From Segatella copri (lineage in GTDB: Bacteria > Bacteroidota > Bacteroidia > Bacteroidales > Bacteroidaceae), in contig NZ_JAHOEA010000040.1 in assembly GCF_019127135.1 (NCBI RefSeq), forward strand, positions 1 through 32,415: 32,415 nt of DNA, written 5' to 3'. The notes below the pieces were generated by a model that saw only the letters and a list, made by a program, of their open reading frames with translations, was not told the origin of the DNA and searched no databases. Position numbers and translations under genes: made by a program. This document shows, piece by piece, positions 16,824 to 25,064 of the stretch (the first letter of the stretch is position 1; each line of letters opens with the position of its first letter).

Positions 16824-16842
16824 GGGGGATATGTTATCCCCC
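16824..16842 (-). promoter_or_regulatory. Intercistronic hairpin directly after the hmuS stop
   Basis: GGGGGAT and ATCCCCC pair perfectly around five bases, 5 nt after the hmuS stop and 22 nt before hmuT. Nearly the same hairpin follows hmuV. No T tract follows on the transcribed side, so it is more likely an mRNA-stability or attenuation element. Confidence 0.6.
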
Positions 16843-16847
16843 CTTTA

Positions 16848-19800
16848 CTATTCTACCATATTCTTTCTTCTCCGTCGAATCAGGATAGCCAACATCACGA
16901 AAGCTACGATGACGATGACACCTACAACGATGCCGCTCACCACAGTGGTGGTCTTCTGAGCATCCTCATTCAGCGTCTCCTTCTTCATCACCATACCCTT
17001 GTCGCTGCTGTTCTTCGCAGCCTCAGCATCACGGATCTGCTCTACATTCTGCTGATATTCCTTGGCAGAAGCAGCATCGGTCTTGCTGGCGATATAGTTG
17101 CGGAGCTTGGCATTGTCGCAGACGAAACCGGAGCATGAAGGCTTATACTTGTTCACGGTCTCGGTATGAAGCTTGGCAATGTCCTTGAGCTGCTGAGGAG
17201 TAGCCTTCCACATACCCTTGCGGGCACTCTCCATCATCACGGCGGTCATCTCCATCAGCGCAGCCGGATTCTGCTTGTCGAAGAACTCCTTGGTTCCGAG
17301 ATTGTACTTGTCCTTGACATATACATTATAGATCTCGTCCCACATCTCCTTGTCAATTGCCTTTGGCTTCATCACATTCCAGCCGTAGGTATTGGTTACG
17401 ATTTCGGCGAATGTGCTGGCACTGCTGGCTCCACCCTTCATCTTCTCCTTGATATAGGCTGGATTGAAGATGGTGGTTCTGCCCTCGATGCCAATTGCCT
17501 CCTTCACCTCCTGCATTCTCATATTGCTATGGTTGCGATAGTCGGCGAGATAAGCATCCGGATCCTTACCGGTTACGTTGCGCACTGCGAGGTTCATACC
17601 TCCCATAAACTCATATACGTGGTCGAGACTCAAGGCACCCCAGGTGTTGCTCTGTCGTGGCTGAACCACTACATCGGTACGGGTCAGCGCTGCCTCGAAA
17701 GCAGCCTTGCGCACGGTCTCCCAGTTCTTCTCATCACCGTAGTAGGCACCCATATTGTTCATATAGACCTCGGCAATCTGACTCTCCTTATCCCAGCGGT
17801 CGCCTGCGGTTACCATCTCCTGGATACCGGTGCCATAGTTGCCGTTTACGCCACCAAAAACTCGATACATACTCACCTCGCGGGCCTCCTTTGGCGACAT
17901 ACCCTTCTCTACGAGCACTCGTTCCGATTCGGTAACACCGGCTTTCACCAGGTTGTCGTACTTGTCACCCTTGGCATTTGCCGCCATCTCTATCGCCTTG
18001 TTGATGAGGAAGAGACGGGATGCTGCCAGGTCGCGGAGCTGACCGGAAGTCTGAACCACGACATCGATGCGAGGACGGCCCAACTGCTTGGATGGGATAA
18101 GACGCAGATCGGTAACACGGCCGAAGGCATCTCTTACCGGTTCTACACCGAGCATATAGAGAATCTGGGCGATGGTAGCACCCTCTGTTTCGATAAACTC
18201 GCTACTCCAGAGTGTGTAGCTCACCTTACGAGGATATTCACCCTTATGTCGCTCACAATACATCTTGATGGTATTGTCGCAAAGTTCCTTTGCCTTCTCC
18301 CAGGCATCCTCCGAAGGTGTATTCTCCACATTGATGGAGAAGAGGTTTCTACCGGTAGGCAGGGTGTTTGGATTCACAATCAGATCACCACCAGGAGATG
18401 GAGCAGTAAAGCCGCCATTCAGGGCATTCATCAGAGAAGACATCTCGTTGAGCGGACTCTGACGGAGCGCCTCCGAATACTTGCCCACATTCTGCAAGGC
18501 ATGCTCTACGGTAGTAATCGCCTGAGCCAGATGAATCTGCTGACGGGTATATTTAGGTGCTTTCGACATCATCATACCCTTATCTTTAGAAGATTTCTGA
18601 GATGCTTTGCCCTTGCCGGCTTTCGCCATCTTCGCCTTCTTCAAATCCTCTTGATACCATTTCTGTCCCTTCTTGATGGCTTCCATCATCTTGTCAGGGA
18701 AGCGACCGGTCTGCTCCATCTTCTCAAAAGCCTCACGACTCATCTGCGGAATCTTCTTCTTATGAGAAACCTTGGCAGCACGGAGCTCGCTTACCGTACG
18801 GTGGTCCACCTTCTTCGGCTTCGCCTCCTTCGCTCCACCCATCTGGTCTGCCATCTGCATCATCATCTGGATAGGATCCGGAGCTGCCTGCATCGCCTCT
18901 ACCTTACGGGCCATCTGGAGTTCGGCAGGAGTGATTCCTACATAACGGCAGATGTATTCATCAGAAACCGAGGCTGAACCCAGAAGCTGGGTCACGGTAT
19001 TGCGTGCCTTGCTCAGATAGAGACGGTCGAAAAGCTGCTTGTGCTTCTCCACACCCTCCTGGGCACGACCTTTCAACTTATCCACAGCCAGCATTCCGTA
19101 GGCAATAGGATCTGTAGCCATCGCATAGACACTGGTGCGGACATCATCATTATCGTATGGCACACCCAAAGTATAGAGCTTGCCGGTAATCTTCTCGTTT
19201 GCCAACTCTTCCGCAAAGTTCTCTACTCTCGCGATTTCATCTGCAGAATAAGGCTTGTTCATCTGCTTGGCATCGAGGCCCAGTTCTCGGGCAATTCCCA
19301 TCTTCACCGTCAGCGCCTTCACTTTCAGCGACTGTTCGGCAGATGCCTTCTTCTCGTATGACTGGATGGCATCGCTCAACTGCTTATAGGTCTGTCGCAA
19401 CTCGCTCTCCTTGAAAGGAGGGGTGAGATAGCTCTGGGTCTGGGCATAGGTGCGGCGCTTGGCAATCATCGCTTCGCCCACATTGCCAATGGTATATATA
19501 TAAAGATGTGGAACCACACCAATCAATCGGTCACTCCAGTCGTTGCTGTCGAGTGCCACCTGCTTTCTCGGAGTATATTCCAGCGAACCGTGGGTTCCGA
19601 AATGGATAAGTGCATCGGCACTGAAACCATAACGTGCCCAGAGATAAGAGGCAACATAGGTGTAAGGAGGTGCCTGGTCGGTGCCATGCACAATCTTGAA
19701 GGAGTCGCCTCCCACGCCTGCCATCACCTGTGGAAGCAGAGCCACATTACCAAACTGCAGTCTTGCCACCGCCAACTTACCATCATCGGTAGCCATATAT

Positions 19801-21236
19801 TTGCCTGGGAAGGAACCATAGAGCTGGTTCATCTCCTTGACCATCTTCTTAGACAAAGCCTTCTGGGTCCATCCGGCAAACTGCTGGGCGGTAACCAGGG
19901 CAGGATGTCCAGACTTCAGAAACTGGGTATAAGCACCCTCGGCATAGGTTCCGAAGACGGCACCCTGAGCCTGGATCATCTTTGCCAGTTCCTGAGGATT
20001 GGCTGGCAACTTGCCTACATTGTACCCTTCATTCTTCAAGCGAACCAGGAGATTGTAGAGCGATGGAACCACTTCCATTCCCGAAGCGGTAAGTGCATTC
20101 TGACCGGGACCCTTGAAGTAGAAGATGGCGATACGCTTGCTGCTGTTCTTCTTGTTCTTCAGATTCACATAGCCCTGCACACTCTCCACGAAACTCTCCA
20201 TTCTGTCTGGAATGCCGTAAACCTCCTGCAAGCCCTCCTTGTTGATGCGCTGTCCGAAAACCACGTATGGACGGATGGCACCATCAATCTCCGGAGTCAC
20301 GATGCTCTGCGACATGAAGCCGCCGTTCATTCCCTGCTTGTCGTTCTCCCAATCGGTGGTCAAACGGTTGATATTAAGAGGTGAGAACAGAGGAATATTC
20401 TTCTGCTTCAGAAACTCTACGAAGTAATCGCCCAACCTGCCATGCGCCATATTTACTACGGCATTCGCCTGAATACTGTCGGCATGATGACCGGCAATAA
20501 AGCTCTGAAGCTTATTGATGCGATACACCATGAATCCCTTCTTCTCGAAAGCTTTTTCCATATCAGGAGCCGCACCCATAAAACCAGTAAGCATAATGGT
20601 AGGAGCACCTTCTTTATATAAACCGTTCTTTGCCAGGAATGCATTGTACTCGCGGATGCTGTTGAAACCCAGCTCATCGCCCTTTTCATCTTTCGGGTCG
20701 AAATGAGTCAGGAGATAGTCTGGTCGCTCATTTACACGTTCCGGCTCTGGAGCCATGAACTTCTTTCCGTCGATAAACTTACGGATGTAAGCGAGCATAC
20801 TGTGATAATTCTTCTTGCTGCCGTTCTCGATGTACTGCATCAGATAATCTGCATCGAAGTTATCTACTGATACGATATTGTTGGCTGGGTTGGTAGCAGC
20901 ATGAGTCAGGGTTGGCACCTTGTAGGAAGCCTCTTCCAACTGCTTGCGCTGGTTCTCGTCGATTCGGAGACCCATACCATTCACGATAATCATATCGTAA
21001 TCATCCAGATGATCAAAATCATCGGTTGTAATTTCACTCAGTTTAATCATCGCATTGTCGTTGGCATGCGAAATCTGTCCCAGCGCAATAGCCTGATAGT
21101 TGAGGAAAGCGATGCGGGTAGTACCCACCCAGGCAGAGTAAGCCTTCGCCAAACCTCCCAGAACGATCACAGCCAATAAGGCCAGGAAGATGTGTTTCTT
21201 TTTAATCTTTCTGATTTTTCCTAATCCTTTTTTCAT
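16848..21236 (-). CDS. hmuS: CobN/Mg-chelatase-like haem dechelatase HmuS (1462 aa)
   Basis: CobN-type large chelatase subunit with the family motif HFGTHGSLEY at about residues 545-554 and FGNVALLPQ and HGTDQAPPY upstream. A single N-terminal transmembrane helix (about 15-33) and a single C-terminal one (about 1430-1455, followed by RRRRKN) bracket the enzyme, so the catalytic body should lie on the outer face of the inner membrane. Residues about 795-900 are a Lys/Met-rich insertion (MMQMADQMGG, KAKMAKAGKGKASQ). In Bacteroidota HmuS is linked to anaerobic removal of iron from haem; that role is applied here by family and by the neighbours. It is first in the operon. Confidence 0.85.
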   Translation of the reverse strand: MKKGLGKIRKIKKKHIFLALLAVIVLGGLAKAYSAWVGTTRIAFLNYQAIALGQISHANDNAMIKLSEITTDDFDHLDDYDMIIVNGMGLRIDENQRKQLEEASYKVPTLTHAATNPANNIVSVDNFDADYLMQYIENGSKKNYHSMLAYIRKFIDGKKFMAPEPERVNERPDYLLTHFDPKDEKGDELGFNSIREYNAFLAKNGLYKEGAPTIMLTGFMGAAPDMEKAFEKKGFMVYRINKLQSFIAGHHADSIQANAVVNMAHGRLGDYFVEFLKQKNIPLFSPLNINRLTTDWENDKQGMNGGFMSQSIVTPEIDGAIRPYVVFGQRINKEGLQEVYGIPDRMESFVESVQGYVNLKNKKNSSKRIAIFYFKGPGQNALTASGMEVVPSLYNLLVRLKNEGYNVGKLPANPQELAKMIQAQGAVFGTYAEGAYTQFLKSGHPALVTAQQFAGWTQKALSKKMVKEMNQLYGSFPGKYMATDDGKLAVARLQFGNVALLPQVMAGVGGDSFKIVHGTDQAPPYTYVASYLWARYGFSADALIHFGTHGSLEYTPRKQVALDSNDWSDRLIGVVPHLYIYTIGNVGEAMIAKRRTYAQTQSYLTPPFKESELRQTYKQLSDAIQSYEKKASAEQSLKVKALTVKMGIARELGLDAKQMNKPYSADEIARVENFAEELANEKITGKLYTLGVPYDNDDVRTSVYAMATDPIAYGMLAVDKLKGRAQEGVEKHKQLFDRLYLSKARNTVTQLLGSASVSDEYICRYVGITPAELQMARKVEAMQAAPDPIQMMMQMADQMGGAKEAKPKKVDHRTVSELRAAKVSHKKKIPQMSREAFEKMEQTGRFPDKMMEAIKKGQKWYQEDLKKAKMAKAGKGKASQKSSKDKGMMMSKAPKYTRQQIHLAQAITTVEHALQNVGKYSEALRQSPLNEMSSLMNALNGGFTAPSPGGDLIVNPNTLPTGRNLFSINVENTPSEDAWEKAKELCDNTIKMYCERHKGEYPRKVSYTLWSSEFIETEGATIAQILYMLGVEPVRDAFGRVTDLRLIPSKQLGRPRIDVVVQTSGQLRDLAASRLFLINKAIEMAANAKGDKYDNLVKAGVTESERVLVEKGMSPKEAREVSMYRVFGGVNGNYGTGIQEMVTAGDRWDKESQIAEVYMNNMGAYYGDEKNWETVRKAAFEAALTRTDVVVQPRQSNTWGALSLDHVYEFMGGMNLAVRNVTGKDPDAYLADYRNHSNMRMQEVKEAIGIEGRTTIFNPAYIKEKMKGGASSASTFAEIVTNTYGWNVMKPKAIDKEMWDEIYNVYVKDKYNLGTKEFFDKQNPAALMEMTAVMMESARKGMWKATPQQLKDIAKLHTETVNKYKPSCSGFVCDNAKLRNYIASKTDAASAKEYQQNVEQIRDAEAAKNSSDKGMVMKKETLNEDAQKTTTVVSGIVVGVIVIVAFVMLAILIRRRRKNMVE

Positions 21237-21258
21237 ATCTATTCCTTTTTTCGGGCTG

Positions 21259-21290
21259 CAAAGGTAAGGCTTATTTAGAAATTGTACAAT
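21259..21290 (-). promoter_or_regulatory. hmuS: Promoter of the hmu operon
   Basis: Read on the minus strand: -7 box TACCTTTG (plus 21259-21266), 20-bp spacer, then ATTG (plus 21287-21290) as a -33 box. Start of transcription would be near 21252, about 16 nt before hmuS. The -33 box is part of the perfect palindrome ATTGTACAAT (21281-21290). Confidence 0.7.
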
Positions 21291-21300
21291 ACCGAGAAAT

Positions 21301-21313
21301 TGTGATTTTCACA
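21301..21313. promoter_or_regulatory. Possible operator upstream of the hmu promoter
   Basis: TGTGA-TTT-TCACA, a perfect inverted repeat, lies 10 bp upstream of the -33 box of hmuS. With ATTGTACAAT at 21281-21290 this makes two dyads next to the promoter. An iron or haem regulator is plausible from context; neither dyad is a convincing classical Fur box. Confidence 0.4.
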
Positions 21314-21441
21314 TTTTTTATACTTAGAATTAGGTATCAGGTTAAACGCATTGATATAGTCTGTACTAATAAATAAGTAGTGTTTTCAGGACTTTTTCTT
21401 TCATTTCAACCTTCAAAAAGAGGAATTATTCCGAAATATGC

Positions 21442-21482
21442 AGAAAGAGCGTAATCACCATTACGGCAATCACGCTCTTTCT
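21442..21482 (-). terminator. Hairpin after the DUF2023 gene
   Basis: AGAAAGAGCGT (21442-21452) and ACGCTCTTTCT (21472-21482) are perfect inverted repeats of 11 bp. It lies 40 bp after the DUF2023 stop and separates the flavodoxin-DUF2023 pair from the hmuS promoter. The stem itself supplies the T-rich 3' arm. Confidence 0.65.
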
Positions 21483-21521
21483 ACTTATAAACATAAAACA
21501 TTACGAAGATGAAAGAAAAGC

Positions 21522-21875
21522 TTAGCAAACCTTCTTCTTGCGCTCACAATAGCGTTCGCATTGGGCACAGATGTCATATCCCAGCATGGCACCCAAGATG
21601 AAATCCTCCTCCGGCGTAAGCTGGCACAACGGTTTGGTGATTATCATGCGGATAGCATCCAGACATTCTTTCTTACCAAAGAAGAGATTCAGACGGTCGT
21701 TGCCAACCGGCTGGATGATATAATCAATGTTCTGACGCTCTAATCTAGTTATGGCAAAAGACTCATATTTCTTGTTGAAGGTGTAGAGCACCAGGCGGCG
21801 CACGCCCTTCTTATATTCATATATATGATTCATCAGAACCTTCAAATCTACTGGTGTTGCGATTTCCTGCTGCAT
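21522..21875 (-). CDS. DUF2023 family protein with C-terminal cysteine cluster (117 aa)
   Basis: Soluble protein of normal length for DUF2023, ending in CAQCERYCERKKKVC, four cysteines that could bind a metal or an Fe-S cluster. The gene lies 81 bp downstream of a flavodoxin gene, an association I recall for this family in Bacteroidota. No transmembrane segment. Function unknown; the pairing suggests it works with flavodoxin, perhaps in iron limitation. No promoter is obvious in the 81-bp gap, so it is probably cotranscribed with the flavodoxin. Confidence 0.75.
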   Translation of the reverse strand: MQQEIATPVDLKVLMNHIYEYKKGVRRLVLYTFNKKYESFAITRLERQNIDYIIQPVGNDRLNLFFGKKECLDAIRMIITKPLCQLTPEEDFILGAMLGYDICAQCERYCERKKKVC

Positions 21876-21956
21876 ACTATCCGAATTTATCTGTTTTTAA
21901 ACCAAGAATCAGAGAATTCCATCATTCTCCAATTCTTGAAAAATATTTTTGTAAAA

Positions 21957-22451
21957 TTATAACGCTGGCTTGATGTCCTCGAGCCAGGCATCGATACGCT
22001 CCTCTGTCTTGTCGTCCTCGTTCACCTCGTCGAGTGCGAGTCCCAGGAACTTGTCGCCATCAATTGCCTCACTGTCATCATAGGTGTATCCGTCTGTAGA
22101 AACACCAGGCAATACGGTAGCACCAGCCTCAACGGCAGCATCATAGAGTTCCTTCATGCCGCCACAGAAGGTATCAGGGTAAGACTCGCTGTCGCCACAA
22201 CCAAACAGGGCCACAGTCTTACCAGCCAAGCCGGCACTCTTCAATGTCTTCACGCCATCATACCAGTCATCCTGCATCTCACCGGCACCCCATGTAGAAG
22301 TACCGAGAAGAAGATTCTCATGACTTGCGATAGTAGCGTCATCGATGTTAGCTACATCTACAGCTTCCACGCCCAACTTAGAGGCGATGGTTTCGGCAAT
22401 CGACTGGCATGAGCCAGTAGAAGAGCCATAAATTACGATTGTTGTTTTCAT
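21957..22451 (-). CDS. fldA: Flavodoxin (164 aa)
   Basis: FMN-binding flavodoxin of the usual length. The phosphate loop is GSSTGSCQS at about residues 9-17, where most homologues have TGNT. The first FMN-stacking loop is GTSTWGAGEMQDDW (Trp near 54) and the second GCGDSESYPDTFCGG (Tyr near 92). Acidic overall. It is a low-potential electron carrier that replaces ferredoxin when iron is short. Placed upstream of DUF2023 and the hmu operon, it is a candidate electron donor for haem iron release, an inference. Confidence 0.9.
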   Translation of the reverse strand: MKTTIVIYGSSTGSCQSIAETIASKLGVEAVDVANIDDATIASHENLLLGTSTWGAGEMQDDWYDGVKTLKSAGLAGKTVALFGCGDSESYPDTFCGGMKELYDAAVEAGATVLPGVSTDGYTYDDSEAIDGDKFLGLALDEVNEDDKTEERIDAWLEDIKPAL

Positions 22452-22489
22452 TTGTCTATCTTACTTTTAGTTACATTTATTTTCGGGTG

Positions 22490-22521
22490 CAAAGATACAT
22501 CCTTTTTCCATCATCTGCAAT
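22490..22521 (-). promoter_or_regulatory. fldA: Promoter of the flavodoxin gene
   Basis: On the minus strand: -7 box TATCTTTG (plus 22490-22497), 20-bp spacer, ATTG (plus 22518-22521). It has the same ATTG-N20-TAnCTTTG form as the hmuS promoter, about 40 nt upstream of the ATG. Confidence 0.75.
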
Positions 22522-22572
22522 ACCTAAAAATGATGGTTTCGCAGAAATACCTAAATATGGGGATAGATAAAA

Positions 22573-22679
22573 AGTTTTAGGACGATTCATCCTAAAACTT
22601 CTCTAATTTCAAAAGTTTTAGGACGATTCATCCTAAAACTTTCTTAAATATTCTACTTTTAGGATGATTTATCCTAAAA
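22573..22679 (+). repeat. Three phased palindromes upstream of the DUF4143 ATPase
   Basis: Copies at 22573-22599, 22614-22640 and 22657-22679. All have the form TTTTAGGA-N7-TCCTAAAA; the first two extend to ten-base arms AGTTTTAGGA/TCCTAAAACT and share the centre CGATTCA. Centres are at 22586, 22627 and 22668, that is 41 and 41 bp apart (about four helical turns), so all face the same side of DNA. The third overlaps the spacer of a possible promoter whose -7-like TATCTTCG is at 22686-22693. They look like operators, but could also form RNA hairpins. Confidence 0.85.
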
Positions 22680-22727
22680 AAATAGTATCTTCGCAGCAAA
22701 TATATAATCAAAGAGCAATGAAATGAT

Positions 22728-23933
22728 ATGAAACGAATAGAAAGAACGGAATATCTCAATAAACTGATCGCTTTCAAAGACAAGTCTCTTATCAAAGTGA
22801 TAACCGGCATTCGCCGTTGCGGTAAATCCACCATTATGGAGATTTATCGTGACTGGCTTAAGAGGCAAGGTGTCAGTGCCGACCAAATCATCTATCTCAA
22901 TTTCGAGGATTACGACTTCTATGAGCTTCGTAATCCACATAACTTATACGCTTATATCAAGCCATTAATTCATCAAGACAAGATGACTTATATCTTCTTT
23001 GATGAGATACAACATGTGGAAGATTTCCCAGACATCATCAACAGCCTCAACCTGAAGCCAACAGTAGATCTCTATATTACGGGGTCGAATGCCTATATGC
23101 TGTCAAGCGAAATCGCCACGTTACTATCCGGAAGATATGTGGAAATCGCAATGCTTCCCCTTTCATTCAGAGAGTATGTTGAAGGTATCGGAGGAACCGA
23201 CAATCTTCCCAAAGCCTATACAGACTACATCACAAGGAGCAGTTTTCCATATACCCTTGAACTGGATACTCCCGCAGAAATCAGCGACTACCTGAATGGC
23301 GTATATAACACCATTGTAGTAAAGGATATCATGAGCAGGAAGAAGTTACCCGATGTCATGATGCTGGAAAGCGTTATCCGTTTCACAGCCGACAATATCG
23401 GCAACATCCTATCCACCAAGCGCATAGCCGACATCATGACTGCCGATGGAAGGAAAATAGACCAGAAAACCGTAGAACGATATCTGACCGCACTCTGCGA
23501 AACCTTCTTCGTATATGAAACCAAAAGATACAACATCAAGGGTAAGCAGCTGCTCAAGACATTGGGTAAATATTATCTAGTAGATATCGGTTTGAGAAGA
23601 ATGCTCCTAGGTTCCCGCTCATTCGATGCCGGCCGCATCCTGGAGAACATCGTTTATCTGGAACTACTCCATCGCCAGCAGAAAGTATATATAGGAAAGA
23701 TGGATAATCTGGAAGTAGATTTTGTAGCGATTGATGAAAACAATATCACGTATTATCAGGTAGCTGCTACCGTTAGAGATGAGACTACCTTAAAACGTGA
23801 ATTGGCATCTCTGCAGCAGATCAATGACCAATATCCTAAGTATATCCTTACACTTGATGAAGACCCTACTGCCGATTACAACGGTATCAAGAGAATCAAT
23901 GCCCTAAGATGGCTGATAGGAGAAATAGGATAG
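22728..23933 (+). CDS. AAA_14 / DUF4143 ATPase (401 aa), intact
   Basis: N-terminus MKRIERTEYLNKLIAFKDKS then the P-loop TGIRRCGKST (Walker A, about 26-35). Walker B is YIFFDEIQ at about 89-96, and a sensor-like ITGSNAYML follows. The C-terminal half, about 180-400, is DUF4143 (VVKDIMSRK ... YNIKGKQLLKTLGKYYLVDIGLR) and ends with a restriction-nuclease-like LEVDFVA...YYQVA core. Length is normal. The family is widespread and multi-copy in Bacteroidota; its function is not established. It stands alone behind three palindromes, which suggests autogenous control. A broken paralogue lies at 28331. Confidence 0.9.
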   Translation: MKRIERTEYLNKLIAFKDKSLIKVITGIRRCGKSTIMEIYRDWLKRQGVSADQIIYLNFEDYDFYELRNPHNLYAYIKPLIHQDKMTYIFFDEIQHVEDFPDIINSLNLKPTVDLYITGSNAYMLSSEIATLLSGRYVEIAMLPLSFREYVEGIGGTDNLPKAYTDYITRSSFPYTLELDTPAEISDYLNGVYNTIVVKDIMSRKKLPDVMMLESVIRFTADNIGNILSTKRIADIMTADGRKIDQKTVERYLTALCETFFVYETKRYNIKGKQLLKTLGKYYLVDIGLRRMLLGSRSFDAGRILENIVYLELLHRQQKVYIGKMDNLEVDFVAIDENNITYYQVAATVRDETTLKRELASLQQINDQYPKYILTLDEDPTADYNGIKRINALRWLIGEIG

Positions 23934-23988
23934 CCTATATTTCCTCAGAGTAACACCATAATATATAAGGCACAAAAATGATAATTCT

Positions 23989-24167
23989 ATGAAAGATTTT
24001 GCAGCGATAAATTTCGAAACGGCCAACCAGCAGCGTACAAGTGTCTGCTCGGTGGGCATTGTGATAGTGAGGGATGGCGAGATTGCAGACAGCTACTACA
24101 GCCTCATCAAGTCCGAACCGGAATAGATGCCGAAGCCTGTGCCTGGATAGCAAGAGAGCTGTTATAG
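23989..24167 (+). pseudogene. Remnant of a DnaQ-like (DEDDh) exonuclease with the middle deleted
   Basis: The ATG at 23989 gives 45 residues, MKDFAAINFETANQQRTSVC onwards, matching the first strand region of DnaQ/epsilon-type exonucleases; the family's IDFETA is INFETA here, so the first catalytic Asp is Asn. After the stop at 24126 a second stretch, DAEACAWIARELL then stop (24126-24167), matches the family's last catalytic region (xxDAEA). About 120 or more residues between are missing. Both ends survive and the centre is gone, as in several neighbours. Confidence 0.75.
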
Positions 24168-24185
24168 TAAGTACCAGAAATGCAT

Positions 24186-24217
24186 GAGGGTGTGTCATAA
24201 AGCCATGACACACCCTC
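24186..24217. terminator. Hairpin between the exonuclease remnant and the PepSY-like gene
   Basis: GAGGGTGTGTCAT (24186-24198) and ATGACACACCCTC (24205-24217) pair over 13 bp around a six-base loop. It lies 5 bp before the end of the convergent minus-strand gene, so it probably serves both directions; the plus-strand tail TTCTGTTATTT is moderately T-rich. Confidence 0.7.
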
Positions 24218-24222
24218 TTCTG

Positions 24223-24675
24223 TTATTTGTCAATTTCAGCACGTATGAACATACCATTATATCTGTAATAGAGATCGTAGCCAGGAATATCAATTTCATA
24301 TCCGCCAACCTCTTTTTCAATTTTGTAAGGCTTCAAATCAGGATATTTCTTTGCAATATCCTCAGCTATGACAGTAGGAATAATGCCTACAGGGATCTCA
24401 GAGTATTTGCACTCAACACTCGTCCACTCTCCCTTCTCATTAAACTCCACTTTAGAGCCATCACTGAGCAATACTTCATATTCCCAAAAGCCATTATCTT
24501 TCTCCTTTTCCACACGGCTGTATGATGCATCAGCAAAATATTGCTTTACAAACAGCTGTGCCGACATCGGCAATGCTGCATAATCAAACTCTTTATCTTC
24601 ACTGCTGCATGAAACTGTAAAAAGGACCAGTAACATCGTAAATAATGTGGTAATAAATGGTCGTTTCATATTCAT
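24223..24675 (-). CDS. PepSY-like (DUF2874) lipoprotein (150 aa)
   Basis: Signal peptide with lipobox VSCS at about residues 21-24 followed by SEDKE, so probably a surface or periplasmic lipoprotein. The mature part matches the PepSY-like DUF2874 pattern: LPMSAQLFVKQYFAD, YEVLLSDGSKVEFNEKGEWTSV, a second half with IPTVIAEDIAKKYPDLKPYKIE and GGYEIDI. Family members are small periplasmic proteins of unknown function. It stands alone. A -7-like TATATTTG on the minus strand (plus 24759-24766) could be its promoter, though no good -33 box lies 20 bp further. Confidence 0.8.
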   Translation of the reverse strand: MNMKRPFITTLFTMLLVLFTVSCSSEDKEFDYAALPMSAQLFVKQYFADASYSRVEKEKDNGFWEYEVLLSDGSKVEFNEKGEWTSVECKYSEIPVGIIPTVIAEDIAKKYPDLKPYKIEKEVGGYEIDIPGYDLYYRYNGMFIRAEIDK

Positions 24676-25053
24676 AATGTTATTGTTTAAAATTACTATA
24701 ATATATTCTATAATCTCTTGAATCTAGGTTTGTTATGCAGATTCGTATCTATCGGTTACAAATATAATAGTTTTATTTTAGATAAGAATGATTTCAAACT
24801 CAAATTAACTATAATTCAATATTTTTTTATTTTTCCATTTGTTCTACTGCCATAGTTCTTAGTTGTTAGGCTTATTCAGGTTACAATAGATATTGCATAG
24901 ATAGAAATTACAAGGTAGACTTTTAGGTTCGGTTTTTGAAAGTGAGTCCTGCTGGCAGTGATGCCGGCAGGATTCTGCGTTATTATGCTCTAATGCAGAC
25001 TGCGCTTACTTAAATTCTTCAATCTACGGGCAAACTCAGGTGCAACCTCTATC
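24676..25053. other. Intergenic region with a toxin stub and a hairpin repeat
   Basis: From 24676 to about 24930 the DNA is AT-rich with no gene; it probably holds the PepSY-like gene's promoter. From 24923 to 24974 a segment is nearly identical to 32076-32125, which follows the intact RelE gene. From 24990 to 25064 lies a toxin stub described separately. Confidence 0.5.
24945..24974 (+). repeat. Dispersed hairpin repeat, copy 1
   Basis: TCCTGCTGGC and GCCGGCAGGA pair around AGTGAT. Three other copies lie at 29753, 31302 and 32094. Its left flank GGTTCGGTTTTTGAAAGTGA is shared with copy 4 only. Here it does not directly follow an intact gene on the plus strand. Confidence 0.85.
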
Positions 25054-25064
25054 CTATAACTCAT
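24990..25064 (-). pseudogene. N-terminal stub of a RelE/ParE-type toxin
   Basis: The ATG (plus 25062-25064) overlaps the end of the antitoxin gene exactly as in the intact pair at 31738. It encodes MSYRIEVAPEFARRLKNLSK and four more residues before a stop; the intact toxin starts MSYNIETTPHFEKELKDLAK. The remaining 85 or so residues, including all catalytic positions, are absent. Confidence 0.75.

Noticed and set aside
17166..18977. 603-codon plus-strand frame opposite hmuS
   Set aside because: A shadow of the minus-strand gene: His/Leu/Arg-rich composition typical of an antisense frame and no leader or promoter.
21281..21313. Classical Fur box at the hmu promoter
   Set aside because: The dyads present do not match the GATAAT-type Fur repeats well enough to name the regulator.
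22573..22679. CRISPR-like array
   Set aside because: Three repeats at even spacing, but the units are palindromes with 14-18-bp AT-rich gaps, too short for spacers, and no cas genes are near.
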